Source of the DNA: Saprolegnia diclina VS20
Taxonomy: Eukaryota > Oomycota > Saprolegniomycetes > Saprolegniales > Saprolegniaceae
Length of the DNA: 64,000 bases
Direction: 5' to 3'
NCBI RefSeq assembly: GCF_000281045.1
Contig: NW_008246104.1
Span: 187,686 to 251,685 of the forward strand
Shown here piece after piece: positions 44,357-55,847 of the stretch. The notes below the pieces were generated by a model. The model saw only the letters and a program-made list of their open reading frames with translations, was not told the origin of the DNA and did not search any database. Numbering within the stretch: position 1 is the stretch's first letter; every line of letters starts with the position of its first letter. The position numbers were made by a program, and so were the translations under genes.

Positions 44357-44408
44357 GCTTGAAGTTTAAGATCTTCGAAAGCTCAAGCGCCAGTACTTTC
44401 TTTTTGCC

Positions 44409-46018
44409 ATGTTCCGCCGAGCGCTCGCCAAGCGCGCATGGCCGCAGCGGGCGGCGATGAGCTCCATGGGTCGCCACACGGGCCAGCGCGCGACGCTGGA
44501 CCTCGAGAACGTCCAGTCGATTACGCCATCGCGCTTCACGCAGGAAAGCTACTTTGCCGAGCTGCGAAAGCCCGTGCTCGAAGCGACGACCATCAACCCC
44601 GAGACGTACCAATCCGCCGAGTACCATGAGAAGGAGCTCGAGCGCCTCTTCGCCAAGGGATGGCAGATCGTTGGCTACACCGAGGTGCGTCTTTTGCCCT
44701 CGCTGTGCATGTCTTAGTGTACATGGGCGATGGTTGTAGAAGCTCAAGCAGCCCGGCGACACGATTGTGGCCACGGCCGCGGGCCAGCCGATCATTGTCA
44801 CGCGCGCCAAGGACAACGAAATCCGTGGCTTCTATAACGTGTGTCGCCACCGCGGCGCGCAGCTCGTCGAGAAGAACGGTCGGTTCCCGGTCATTAGCTG
44901 CCCCTACCATCGCTGGGGGTACGCGCTCGACGGCCGGCTCTTGGCCACGCCCATGTTCAAGGGCGACGGCGTCTCGAGCGAAGTCGACTTTGGTAACGAG
45001 AAGGAGCCGACGCCGGCGGTCAAGGCGGCGTTTTCGACCGAGTGCGTCAAGAACTTCAACAAGAAAGACTACGGACTTTTACCGGTTCGCATCGATACGT
45101 TTGGCCCGTTTGTGTATGCCAACGTGAGCGGGGACGCGCCGCCGCTCAAGGAGTACCTCGGCGACCTCCACGAAACGCTGGTCGAGTACCCGTTCAGCGA
45201 CCTCGTCTCGTACAAGAGCAGCACGATCCCGGTGCAATGCAACTGGAAGCTCCTCGCCGAGAACTTTATGGAGTACTACCACCTTCCGGCCGTGCACCCC
45301 GAGCTCTGTGACGTGTCGCGCGTCGACGACCACCATCGCGCCCAGGTATCGACAACTCTAAGATCTCGATTCTTATTGCTACGATGCACGGTGCAGGGCA
45401 CGGGCTCGTACATTGGGTTTGTGACGTCGCCGTTGACGAACGGGGGCACGCCGCTGGACTTGGACCTGCTGCCGCCGATGCCCGGGCTCTCCGGCGTCAA
45501 CCAAGTGACAGCGTGGTTCCACCACTATTTTCCCAACGCGTTTTATTTTCTCTTGCCGCACGGCGTCTACTGCGTCGTGCTTGAGCCCACGGGTAGCGAA
45601 GATATTTGATATTTATATTCACGGATGTCGACAGGTCCCAATACGACGACGGAGCACGCCGAGCTGCTCGTGCACCCCAACGTCTATGACGCACCGGGTA
45701 CGCGCGAGCTTCTTCTGTCGATGATACTGACGTATTGTAGATGCCGAGGCCAAGCTCCAGAAGATGTGGGACTTTTACGACATGACCAACAACCAAGACC
45801 TCTCGATCTGCGAGCGCGTCCAGGTCGGCATCAAGGCCAAGAACTACAAGGGCGGCCGCATGACCTTCCGCTTTGAAGAGACGATCCATCGGTTCCAGAA
45901 CATGGTCGCTGACTACATGACGGGCAAGCCCAAGATCCCGACCGGCGACGAGTCGCCGCCGTATGCTTTTGAGCGCGACTTTGCCGCCGCCAAGAAGGAC
46001 GAGGCGCGCTGTGCGTAA
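44409..46018 (+). CDS. Rieske non-heme iron oxygenase (choline monooxygenase-like)
   Basis: Five exons: 44409-44684, 44740-45345, 45397-45592, 45635-45697, 45741-46018 (472 residues). A basic N-terminus (FRRALAKRAWPQRAAM) could be a mitochondrial targeting peptide. The Rieske [2Fe-2S] site is complete: CRHRGAQL then CPYHRWGY. The catalytic mononuclear iron site reads ENFMEYYHLPAVHPEL, with the two histidines and the bridging acidic residue. This is the alpha-subunit layout of ring-hydroxylating and choline-monooxygenase-type enzymes; the substrate cannot be assigned. An electron donor protein is not encoded nearby. It converges on the SMC-like gene with only 43 bp between stops. Confidence 0.9.
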
Positions 46019-46061
46019 GCAACGTCGAATCCACGCTCGTTTGATTTTGCGTTGCATGTTG

Positions 46062-49000
46062 CTACTTGCGCACAACCTCGACGTACGTCGACGCAGCGTC
46101 TTTTCGGACCTTGAGCAGTGTTGTCGCCTGGAAATGACCTCCGTACAGCACCACAAATAATACCGCCGAGGTACCTTGGCATGCACGCTCTACGACACGT
46201 TGTGATAGGACCGAGCTCCGAGTAGAGAGTGGGTACCTCGTGGTGCGAGATGCAAAAAACTTGGCTCTGGCCAAAGTGCGCCCAAATCAAGTCGGCAACG
46301 ACAAGCTACCAGCAGCATGTACGTTGTGCGTGTTGGGATCAGTAAAGAAAGACCTGGTTGTGCTCGTCCAATGCCGCGTCGATCTCATCGAGAATGTAGA
46401 GAGGCGATGCGCTGTAGTGTGCAAGCGCAAACACATAGGCCAGTCCTACAAACGACTAAGTTGCACCTTCACATAGCGGCGTACCCAGCAGTGTCAGTTG
46501 ACCGCCCGACAGCTCGCGCGTCGTTTGGCGTGATCCATTGACGGAAAAGTAGAGCCCACACTACGCCAGCATAAGAAAGGTGCATCGTTTGGGTGTCGAT
46601 ACCTCGAGGGCCTCCGCTCGGGTGGCCTGCAATGTGGCGCTTTTCAGCGGTACGAGGCGAGAAAAGATGGCTTCGAACGTTGCGCCGACACTTGCAAAGG
46701 CGATTTCTTGGACTTTGGCGCTGAGATCCGAAGTCACCGAGATACCAGTCTCAAGGTTGGCAATCGAAACATCGATGCTGGCCGCGTGGTCGCGGCACTC
46801 GACGAGCTTGTGTTGTTTGCGAGCAATCACTTCGGCGTTCACGTGCTGATGCTCCAGAGATCGGTCGTTCACCAGCCGCGTCGAGCGTGCCTGCAGTTGC
46901 TGTAATTCGGTCTCCGTCGCCTCCATTTCAGCTAGAATCTATGCAATCGTGCAGCTCACTCTTTTTCACACACACAAGTACCTCGGCGCTGGATCGTGCG
47001 GTCGTGCTCGTGCCTTGTAGGCGTGACGAGGGTCGCTGTCGTGGCAGAGAAGTAGCAACCAGCGCCGCCTTTTTTTCGTTCCATTGGAGCAGCTCTTCTT
47101 CTTCGAGAGCCACCCGCATGTCCAGTTGACTTGGGTTGTTCTGATGAATATGTATATCCTTTGACGAGCCGAATACCGTTTGTCTTGCAGCAAGGTCCGA
47201 TACACCTCGTGCTGGCTTTTGGCCGCACCAAGCTGCACTTCAAGGTCGGCGCGCTCTTGCTCCAGCGTACCGAGCTTGTCTTGGTGCTGAAGCACGTACG
47301 ACTAGTCGTACTTGGTCAATGCTGTCAGCTATCTGGAAACGAGATAACCTTGGCGTCGTGAAGCGCTTGCTCCAGATCCGCAACTTCCTCTGCAAGTGTC
47401 TCACAGCGCTCGCCTGCTGCGCGAAGCTTGGCTTGTTGGAAGCGTCGTTCGTGCTCCAAAGCGTGCAGTTGGTCGTTTTTCGCTTGAAGGGAGCTAGAGA
47501 AGTATCAAGTCCCATCACACGACACACAACCTACGCGAGCACACGAGCGAGTTCTTGGTGCCAGTCGGGCGTCGTCGTTTTGCAAAAGGCTGTGCGACTC
47601 GTGCCGAGGTCCACAAAGACTCTGCGCTGGAGCTGATGGTGAACGGCTGCTTTTGCGTCTCGCTGTCGTGGACACATCACGAAAGAATTCCAGTAGCACA
47701 ACATGACATACCTTGAGTTCGATATGCTCCTCGTCAAGCTGTGCGCAACGCGCCTGGACGAGGGACTTTTCGTGCTCCAGTTGCTGAATCGTGTTCCTGA
47801 TGCGCGATGGAATGCTATTCCAATCCAACAACTCTGGACGGCAACGTACTGAATGCGAGCGTGCTCGTCACGGTGTCGCATTGCCTGCTCGTGGTCGTCA
47901 TGGCGTTGAAGCAGCTCGGCCTCCCGACGACGCAAGAGCGACCTACGACAAAGAAATGATTTCCAAACAAGACTTTGAGCAGGACGCACACGCGATCTGA
48001 AAGCGCATGCAGCTGCACCGCGTTCAAAAGACCCGTGGATCGGGCTTGGGCAGGGCTGCTCCCTCCGGTCAGCACCTACAGCTCATAGCAGGTGAGATGG
48101 AGCCGTTTGCTAAATGTACCCCGGAGCTGTGCATGTTGAGTGTCTTGGTGACACATGGAATGCCAAATCGCTGAAGAATGTGCTTGGCAGTCGCATCCGA
48201 GTCCACGAAGAGCCACGCCCCAAGGGCTAATGTGTGTGCGCTGGAAACGCAACAGGAGATAGACGGCTTACCTCGACGATAGCAAGGCCAAAGCTCCAAC
48301 GCACAATCATAATCTGACGAGAAGAGCTGGAGAGGATCGAGAATGCGATCCCCAAACTCGCGCTGGAGCTGGCTCCATTTTGAATCCCACGCGCGCGGAC
48401 GAACTTGAAGCTGCGCGAGGGGCCTTGTGTCACAGAGTTTAGCGTCAAGGCTTGTGTTTGCAGATGTACCAGATCAAGAGACCACAACGCCGGTGATGTG
48501 CGTTCAGAATGCTTTTTGCCGTCTAGTAAACCGATACATGACGTCATATTCGGGTGTGCTATCGATGCCATCCATACCTCTGCCGTATCGCATACGCGGT
48601 GAAGAAGTTGTCCATCAAGAACGAGACCCAAAGCTGGCCACCACGCCGAGAGGTGCGGCTGGAGTCGAAAGAGCGACACCAAGGCCCCGTAGTCCCCTAT
48701 AGTTTTAAATTTGAGAATAAAGCATCCGACGCTTGACGCACCCGATCCTTGGCGCGGTGGCTGCGCGTGAAGGCCTGGGAAGTGGCGCATCTCATGGTCA
48801 GCGTACGTTTGTTGCTGCTGCTGCAGCTCTCGTCGAAGACGGTCCATATCGTTTGGAATAGTGCTTGTAGGAGCACGTTTCAGCGCCGCGCGGTCTGCGT
48901 GTGCGGCCTTTTGACGCAGGTCATCCATTTCCGTCTCAAGCTGAGCGAGCTCTGCGCGCATCGTCTCCATAGCAACCCCCTACGTGAGAAATGTTTGCGA

Positions 49001-50752
49001 AATGAACCCACACGCACCACTCAATTGCACTCACGTTCTCTGCGAGACGATTTGCAGAGCCCGATGCTAGCGGCACGTCACTGGCGTCCGCCATTTTTGC
49101 TTCAAGCGACTTGCGAATGCAACTCGTTGTATCGCTATGTCATGCTCAGATTTCAGAGGATGAAGTGTATGGACCACATACGGAGCTGTCCAAGGCTGCG
49201 CGTCTTTCACGAGCTTCGAGTACCAGGCAAGTGCTCGCCGCTCGAATGTCAGTTTGGCAATGATCTGTGCAAAAACCTTCAACTAAACATCCGACAATAA
49301 GAGTCATGTACCTGTTCCTGCGTGTCCATGGAGTCTCGGCTTGCATCCCGCTCGAGGCGCGCCACATCGTGATCTTGACGCATGGCTTCAAGTTGGGTTT
49401 GCAGCGTCGTTTCTTGGGCTGTTGCTGCCGCAAGGACATACTTGACCTCTTCGATGGTTGACGAGCACCGCTCCATCGCATTCTCAATCACGTCGAGGGA
49501 CTTCGGTGGCGTTTTCTTGACGAGTCGAGTGAGCTCGTCTTGCATTGCATGCTGTTGGCCATGCAAATCATCCAGCGCTGCTTGGCACGTTTCAATGTGG
49601 TCGGTGATGGTGGCCAGCGCTCGCGCCGCCTCGGCTTCCACTAGAGATAAATGACAACCCGATACCACCACCCACGTCTTGCTGTACGGGCCTGGCGCTT
49701 CTCGGTTTGAAGCCGCTGGAGCGACGCTTCTTGCAGCGCGATTGCATGTGTGAGCTGCAAGCACGTGAAGAACTGCGCTCTCGGGAGGGGTACGTATACC
49801 TTTTGAAGGTCCACCTTGCGCGTAAACGCGGCAGTTTGGTGCTGCAGCGTTGCTTCCTAGAACCACGACGGGTATACTGCCATCCAATGTAGTCGTTGTG
49901 CCTACCAAGTGGGCAATGCTTGATTGGATTGCAGCGAGCGTCGGCTTGAACTTGGCGATCGCGAGGCTGGCGTCTTGACGACACTCGAGAAAGTACTTGG
50001 TGCCTGCTGCCTACAGCGCTTTGACGACACATCGATACATTGCAGAGCGAAGCAGACCTCACAGAGGTACGAGGCAAGTTCGTCTTCCTTCTTCAAGGCC
50101 TACAACTCGGTTCATACATGTGAGGGATGCTGCTGGGAATACCATCTTGTGCACGAGGTTTTGCTGGATGAGCCTGCTCGTCGTACCAGGTCGTGAGCTA
50201 CTTGAAGCAGTGAGCATGCATGTACCACAGGGAGACGTCCATGTTGATGCCACAGGAAGCGCGAAGGAAGCGCTTCAACTCTACACCCAGCGTCTATCAT
50301 GGCCCGTCGCCACCACTGCCAATGTACCTTTTTTGGCCTTGGCGCGGTTGTTGACGTAGTAGACGCGATGCCCCGACGGAGCGAGTGTCACGCCGACCGA
50401 GGCTTCTCCCTGGCCTAGTCCCATGACTTCCTCGTATCCTTGCGGACGAGACGACGTACTTGCAGTCGTGAGCGTCAGCTTGATGCTAGCTTCCTTCTCG
50501 GCGCAGTTGAGGAGGTCCTTCCACTGCTTCACGCGAAACGTGGCGAGGACGCTGCTGCCCATCGCGAAGCAGATGGCCTCGAGGAGGTTCGACTTGCCTA
50601 CATCATGGAGCATGGTCGAGGCGCCCCTCGTTGCGCTCGTCCCGACCTGCTCCGTTCGGCCCCGTGATGCAGTTGACACCGGGGGAGAAGGCCATCGCGT
50701 GGCTTCCGCGGAAGCTCTTGAAGTTGGTCACGTGGAGCTGGGTGAGCTGCAT
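46062..50752 (-). CDS. SMC-family ATPase, subclass unassigned
   Basis: Many-exon gene; I traced only the ends. 5': exon 50647-50752 starts MQLTQLHVTNFKSFRG, and the Walker A (GPNGAGKSNLLEAI) is split by intron 50598-50646. The N-lobe continues with NMDVSLWLIQQNLVHKM, where SMCs have a Q-loop-like QQG motif. 3': signature motif RELSGGQLTLLGLAYVFAL, Walker B with D-loop LYILDEIDAALDEHNQ, and a final exon ending KDAASTYVEVVRK. The middle encodes long Gln/Glu/Arg-rich helices typical of SMC coiled coils. Estimated length is 1,100-1,200 residues. It is an ABC-type chromosome or DNA-structuring ATPase; I cannot place it with confidence in SMC1-6. The exact internal exons are not given. Confidence 0.8.
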
Positions 50753-51013
50753 GAAGGGGGTCGTCCGCGCCGGCCGGTTGCGATATCGCGCGATCCCGGT
50801 AACTCTTCCACTGTCAAGATCGTGACTTGCGTTTTCTATGTGGATACAAGTTTCAAATGTCCATAATACAGAATTTACATTTTGTTTCAAATACCGTCAA
50901 ATACACTGTCCCGGTTACGCGCGTGGCATGGCGCACCGTTGATTCAATAATGGAGGATTCATCAAGGGAGTTAGGTAGGATATCTAAATCTATAGAATGC
51001 TCTTGACTCTAGC
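50753..51013. other. Short spacer between SMC-like and CDC14 genes
   Basis: 260 bases downstream of CDC14 and upstream of the SMC-like gene on the same strand. AT-richer than its surroundings. No gene seen. Confidence 0.4.
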
Positions 51014-52318
51014 TTATCTCGGGCGCAGCGGCGACTTGGGCGGCGATCGCGCCGGCGACTGCGGCGGGCTGTTGGATTGCTTCTGCGCAATGAGGTAGTC
51101 ACCTTGCGGGTTGATGGTCGTCTTCTTGTTGGGCGCCGGGCGGCCGAGGCTTAGTCCTTTCCCGGGCATGAGCACCTTGATGCCCGCTTTCCGCATGTCG
51201 CCGAGGCTCGTGAGGATGCTGCTGCCTTCGCTGCGGAACCGGCCGGGTGACGCCGCACCGCCTTTCGGGATCGAAGTCGACTCCTCGGTTTCGTCGGACG
51301 GAATTGCCGAGTTGATGGCGTTGCGCATAATGTCCTGGATCTCTTCCATGAAATCTTGCTGCGGGCCAATGACGCTGCCGGGGCGACAGAGGCGCAACCA
51401 GCCAATGACCTCGCGCGCCGTAAACTGCTCGTGCTTCATCATGTAGCAGCCAATGCACGTGCCGGTGCGGCCCAGTCCGGCCTTGCAGTGAACCGCGACC
51501 GCGCCCGGCGTCTTTTCGGAGGCCTCAATGAACTGCTTGATGATCGACATGGGGGCGTTCGTGCCGTCGGGATAGTACAGGTCGAGGTGGTCGATCCCCG
51601 CCGCGACGAACCGGCTCTTGTCGTAGCACTTGTCGTTGAGGCGCACGACCAGCGTCACGTTCTTCTGCTTGAAATACGGAATGTAGTGCTCCGGCGGCAG
51701 CGTGATCTGGCCGTTCTTGTTCGAGTACTTGTTGTGCGGGCCCGCAAACGCGATAAATTTGCGCGAGACCCAGCTCAAGTCGCCGTTCTCAACCTTCTCA
51801 TAGTGCTGGTACTCGTCGACGTCAAAGGTCGACACATCAATGTAGTTGCTCTTCATGCCGCGCTCGAGGCCGTCGAGCACGTTCTTGACGCTGAGGTCGT
51901 ACGAGCACTCGAAATCGGTTGCGTCATGGAAGGGCGGGAAGGTCTGGCGCTCAAACGGCGCATACGCTGTAGCCGCGTCGAGCTTCTGGAAGAGCATGGC
52001 CCAGCAGCAAAGAATGCAGACGGCATTCGCTCGGCGCTGGCCATTCGTGCTCGAGTAAAAGACGACCTTGGCGTTGGTTTTCGCGGCGTGCGCCAAGTGC
52101 TCGGCGATGATGTCGTTGAAGCGGAAGACGTGGCCAATGTTGAGCGGGCCAAAGTCGAGGCAGTAGTTCCAATACACGAGCTGCGTGTCGATCGAGAAGA
52201 AGATCGTGTTGTCCTTGGCCTTGGGCTGCGACGCGACGGCCACGTAGTAGAGCTTCCCGGGTAAGAACTCGATCGTTTGGCTAAGGTCCACGACCGAGCC
52301 CGCGCGCGTGACGGCCAT
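51014..52318 (-). CDS. CDC14: CDC14 dual-specificity phosphatase
   Basis: Single exon from ATG 52318, 434 residues. The N-terminal DSP-like A domain (YWNYCLDFGPLNIGHVFRFN) and the catalytic B domain are both present. The P-loop HCKAGLGRTGTC (Cys278) and the upstream YYPDGTNAP loop carrying the general-acid Asp match CDC14. The C-terminus is disordered and ends in repeated SPP/SPR motifs that suit Cdk or proline-directed kinase control. CDC14 reverses Cdk phosphorylation at mitotic exit and, in flagellated protists, is also linked to basal bodies and cilia. Active-site residues are intact. Being intron-free is notable beside intron-rich neighbours. Confidence 0.95.
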   Translation of the reverse strand: MAVTRAGSVVDLSQTIEFLPGKLYYVAVASQPKAKDNTIFFSIDTQLVYWNYCLDFGPLNIGHVFRFNDIIAEHLAHAAKTNAKVVFYSSTNGQRRANAVCILCCWAMLFQKLDAATAYAPFERQTFPPFHDATDFECSYDLSVKNVLDGLERGMKSNYIDVSTFDVDEYQHYEKVENGDLSWVSRKFIAFAGPHNKYSNKNGQITLPPEHYIPYFKQKNVTLVVRLNDKCYDKSRFVAAGIDHLDLYYPDGTNAPMSIIKQFIEASEKTPGAVAVHCKAGLGRTGTCIGCYMMKHEQFTAREVIGWLRLCRPGSVIGPQQDFMEEIQDIMRNAINSAIPSDETEESTSIPKGGAASPGRFRSEGSSILTSLGDMRKAGIKVLMPGKGLSLGRPAPNKKTTINPQGDYLIAQKQSNSPPQSPARSPPKSPLRPR

Positions 52319-52516
52319 GCTAGCAAAGTTGGTTTGTGTCCCACGTCGCCCTCGTGCTTTGCAAAAGGCGGTTGAGGCGGACCGCCATTTCGCCGCTATT
52401 TGCGTTCAACGCCATTGTCGTTGAAGTTGGCGCGCTATTCATAGCGCGAACTATGCTCTCTGTGTAGTGTACTAGTACGAGTTTAATTTCAAATTTTATA
52501 AATAAGTCGACGCCAT

Positions 52517-52795
52517 CTAGGCGACGTACGAGAGCGTTTCGAGGTACATGGCGATCGCTTGCAGCGTCAATGGCTGCATCGCCTCCAAGTCGAGCTGAAT
52601 TTCGTCGACAAAGTCCATTTGCCACAGCTGCCACGACGGCTCGCACTGCGCAATGATCTGGAGGAGCCCCAGCAGCGCTTCGCTTGAGAGGTTGGTGATG
52701 CGCTGGACGATGGCTTGCAGCTCGGTCGCGCTCGGCGTGCTCGGAAGCGTCGTCGTCGCCATTGTCGGCATCATGCACTGGACTTGTGTTGCCAT
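52517..52795 (-). CDS. Stand-alone NET-domain microprotein
   Basis: ATG at 52795, 92 residues, single exon. After a Met/Thr-rich start, residues 25-88 fit the NET (extraterminal) domain of BET proteins: LQAIVQRITNLSSEALLGLL, then a helix QIIAQCEPSW, then VDEIQLDLEAMQPLTLQAIA. There is no bromodomain and no room for one upstream in the window. NET domains bind chromatin-protein peptides; a single-domain form may compete with BET proteins or act as an adaptor (inference). The next gene upstream, TSG101, ends 228 bp away on the same strand. Confidence 0.7.
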   Translation of the reverse strand: MATQVQCMMPTMATTTLPSTPSATELQAIVQRITNLSSEALLGLLQIIAQCEPSWQLWQMDFVDEIQLDLEAMQPLTLQAIAMYLETLSYVA

Positions 52796-53022
52796 GAGCA
52801 AATGAGAAAGTGAGTAAAAGTAAAATGAATCAATTTGTTGGCGTAGCAGCAAAGAACGTTCCGGATACGCCGCTGGCGTTCGTGATCACAGGAATGCATG
52901 TCCATTCGAGCCAGAAGACCATCACTCAACACTATGATGGCACGCCGCCAACCCCATAATCGCTTGTCCACCGCGCGTCGCAGGACAATACTCTTGGAGT
53001 GTGTTATCACTAACTGCTGCGA

Positions 53023-54577
53023 CTAACGGCGACCCGCGGCGATCGCGTGCTGCGTGTCGTGCACCTTTTGCATGAGCGCGACACACATGAACTGCTTGCG
53101 CGCCATCTTGCGCACTTCCTACGTGCCATGAGCTCGAGACAACACTAGCGAAAGGTCGACCTTCAAGAAGACACTGAGCTCGATCTCGCCGTTGGCAAGC
53201 GCGCGGTCCATAAAGTAGAGTGCGTCTTCGATTGCTTGTTGGTCGGCGTACGCGTCCAGTTGCCTGTACCAGTCCATAGTACTCGGAGGGATAGGGTATT
53301 GATTAGCGTACTGCTGCGAGAGTGCATCGGCCGGCACGAGCACTTCATCGACGTCCATCTCTTGCTACACAATCGGAGTTTGAGTGTGTGCTAGGATTTC
53401 CAGAGCCATGCACCGACTTGATTTTCCTGCTCGGAGAGCCACTTGGTGACTTGGACGTCCGTGTCCTGGATGTGCACGAGGGTTTGGTCGAGCTCGTGCT
53501 TGAGCTGCTGAAGCGACTGTTCGCCTTGCACCAAGACGTCTTGGCCGTGCGCAACGTCGCGCTGCGTTTCAAACTGCGTGTCGATTTCCTCTAAGTCGTC
53601 GTGAGGCGTCTACGATCACAGCAAACATGGACCGAACCTCGAATGCGCTTGTAGAGTTTTTGCATTTCATGCTGCAGCTTCTCGGTCGCTTCCGCCTTGA
53701 GCTTGATCGACGGGTCCGGCGCCGGCATCGGCGACGAGTACGCAGCGTACGAGGGCTAAAACGATTCAGAAATGATGCCACAAAGCAAAAAAGTAAACTT
53801 GGTTGAAGCTCGGGCTCGTGTACTGGGCCGGCTGCTGCTGCTGGTACGGGTACTGGGCCGACGACGACGACATGGACTGCTCGTACGGGTTGGTGTACGA
53901 AGGCGTGTACGTTGGCTGCGGCGCAGGCTGGTTGGCCGGGCGCTTGTAGACGGGCGGCTGCGTCCCAAACACCGAGCACTGGTACCTACATGGACGCCAT
54001 CAGTGCTAGTAGAGCTTGCGCAATCGTATCGCACCCAATGAGCTCCACGAGGCTATGGTCGCTGTCCCAGTGCGTCGAGTACGGCAGCAAAATCAGACCG
54101 TTCTGGTCCACGTGCGGGTGGCCCGGCCGAATCTACGCATGGTCAGCGGTCGACAACGCACTTCACTCGCCTACCATCATATCGGCTGTTGGGCGCACGT
54201 AGCACGTCGGCGCGGCGAACGGGTACGCTTCCGGCATCCAAATCTCAACGGGGATGTTGTACTGGTTGCCATTGTAGTAGATCGGGATCGTGCCCGAGAG
54301 GCTTAGCATGGTGCTAGAGCAAACATGTAGGCCAAGGGCCCATCTGCGCTCGCATACGCTACCTCGTTGTGCCATTGTTGTGCGTGTAGACGCCACTCTG
54401 CGGGGCGAGGGACGGGATTTGGCGGAGGAGCGTCTCGACGTCCTGGCGGACCCGCGTCGCGTCCTAGCGGTGCGCCGTCAGAGGTTTTCTTGGGGCGCAA
54501 GCATCGAGTACCGTGTAGGAGCGAAGTGATCCCATGATGCGCTCAAGGGCGACGACGTTGGTGTTGTACATGGCCAT
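53023..54577 (-). CDS. TSG101: ESCRT-I subunit TSG101/VPS23
   Basis: Nine exons, 5' to 3': 54512-54577, 54363-54463, 54175-54313, 54035-54132, 53799-53985, 53638-53755, 53418-53590, 53161-53364, 53023-53118 (393 residues; human TSG101 is 390). The UEV domain spans about residues 1-135 (SGTIPIYYNGNQYNIPVEIW, GHPHVDQNGLILLPYSTHW) and lacks the catalytic Cys of active E2s. A Pro/Gln/Tyr-rich linker, a coiled coil (FETQRDVAHGQDVLVQGEQS) and the C-terminal steadiness box (VRKMARKQFMCVALMQKV) follow. It recognises ubiquitinated cargo and recruits ESCRT machinery at endosomes and in cytokinesis. Complete and apparently functional. Confidence 0.95.
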
Positions 54578-55847
54578 CCTGCAGTCGGCTCGGGCGGCGG
54601 GAGGGGGCTGGAAACTGCGGCTGCCGTTCTGCGTTCCCGGAGTGTATGCGCGGAATGTAGGTACCCCATTTATTTTGCACAATAGAAGACTTGGGATTTG
54701 TATGTGAAAGAAATGGTGCTTTCGATCGTGTTTGCCACTTGCCTGCAGAGGAGGGCGGGGGTTCGATCCCACCCGTGCGGCACTAAACCGCATTTTCCGA
54801 CGACTTCGACAAGATACTCCTCACTACAGACAACTTACTGCGCAAGGTGACACGAAATGTATCAGATCAAGGCGACACAGATGCTTGCAAGGCTACGGAT
54901 GACATGAATTCGCGGCCCGTCACTGCGCACTCAGAGAGAAAGCGAACGCTCGAGTGCAACGTTTTGACTAGTGTTGTACACTGGGATTAGATGTGGGCGC
55001 AAAGCTTACGGAGCTGCTTGTTGACTCACCATCCTACAGCGTCGCGGGTCGTGCCCATATCACGCAAATATTTGCGAAATCAACGACGCACCCCGGAATC
55101 CCATGCTGTGCCAGCGATCCCGCGCTCGAATTTCGCACCTGCACTGCTGTGCTGGTGCATTTTGGGCTGCCTGAACCTAGCGCACCGTTCTCGCCCATGC
55201 CCATAGATGAAGGTACTACTCACGCAATCTCCCCTGCACCCTTTTACATTAAAATTGGAGAATCTCGGTCAGTCTGGCCGTCGTTGGACCTACAATTTGA
55301 GAGCTCGACCTCTCACTTCAAAGCTCGAGCACATGCTTTCCAGGCTCAACCAATGTATCTGGCTTGCTTTGCCCTCTTCGCGCTGGTGTATTCTCACTCT
55401 ATCGCACGTCGATTCTCCAAGTGTCAGCGCATAATGAAGGTGCACCGTTCCAGTTTAACTAGAATGTTATCAATGATGAGAATCTGAGACACGTTGCCTT
55501 CGAGAAGGGTGACGGACGACGTGTGGCTCATAGAGGCTGAGAGCGATGAGTCCGTCACGTGACAAGGCTGGCCGTCAGTGGACACGTGAGTCCATTCACC
55601 TTGCAGGACGCGCACGTGTGAGGCAACGCTGCCGTTGAGTGTGTAGCTCTAGCGCGTGGCAGATCGAAGTGGTTGCACGACGGGCTCCATGCGGAACCGA
55701 GGCATGTGATTGCGACCAAAGAGCGTGATAGGGACGAGATTACCCGGCGAAGAAAGCATGGAAATCCTACCATGGCGCTGCCATATGCACGAATTCGCCA
55801 AGATACTAGGTATGGGAGCATCTTGCTGTACGGCGCTGCGACGCCAA
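54578..55847. other. Gene-free interval with a tRNA relic
   Basis: About 1.27 kb holding the tRNA-Cys 3' half at 54737-54783 and a minus-strand fragment at about 55424-55650 with protein-like composition but no start or domain. The rest shows nothing coding. Confidence 0.4.
54737..54783 (+). pseudogene. tRNA-Cys 3' half, likely decayed
   Basis: Anticodon-loop-like CTGCAGA (anticodon GCA), a T arm with TTCGATC loop (one T-stem mismatch) and an acceptor 3' strand TGCGGCA are present in order. The expected 5' half (acceptor TGCCGCA and D arm) is missing upstream. It looks like a 3' fragment of a tRNA-Cys gene or a retro-inserted tRNA piece. Confidence 0.5.

Larger units (their letters stand above)
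43136..44408. other. Gene-free interval
   Basis: About 1.27 kb with no convincing gene. It contains a short (TTTTA)n run at 43531-43549. A minus-strand frame at 43563-43841 of 92 codons has protein-like composition but no recognised domain, and may be a relic. Confidence 0.4.

Noticed and set aside
54721-54783. Complete tRNA near the TSG101 gene
   Set aside because: Only the 3' half pairs correctly; no 5' acceptor strand or D arm upstream, so it is listed as a relic.
55424-55650. Minus-strand fragment (VLQGEWTHVSTDGQPCH...) as a gene
   Set aside because: Composition is protein-like, but start, domain and upstream exons are missing. Possibly a decayed gene end.
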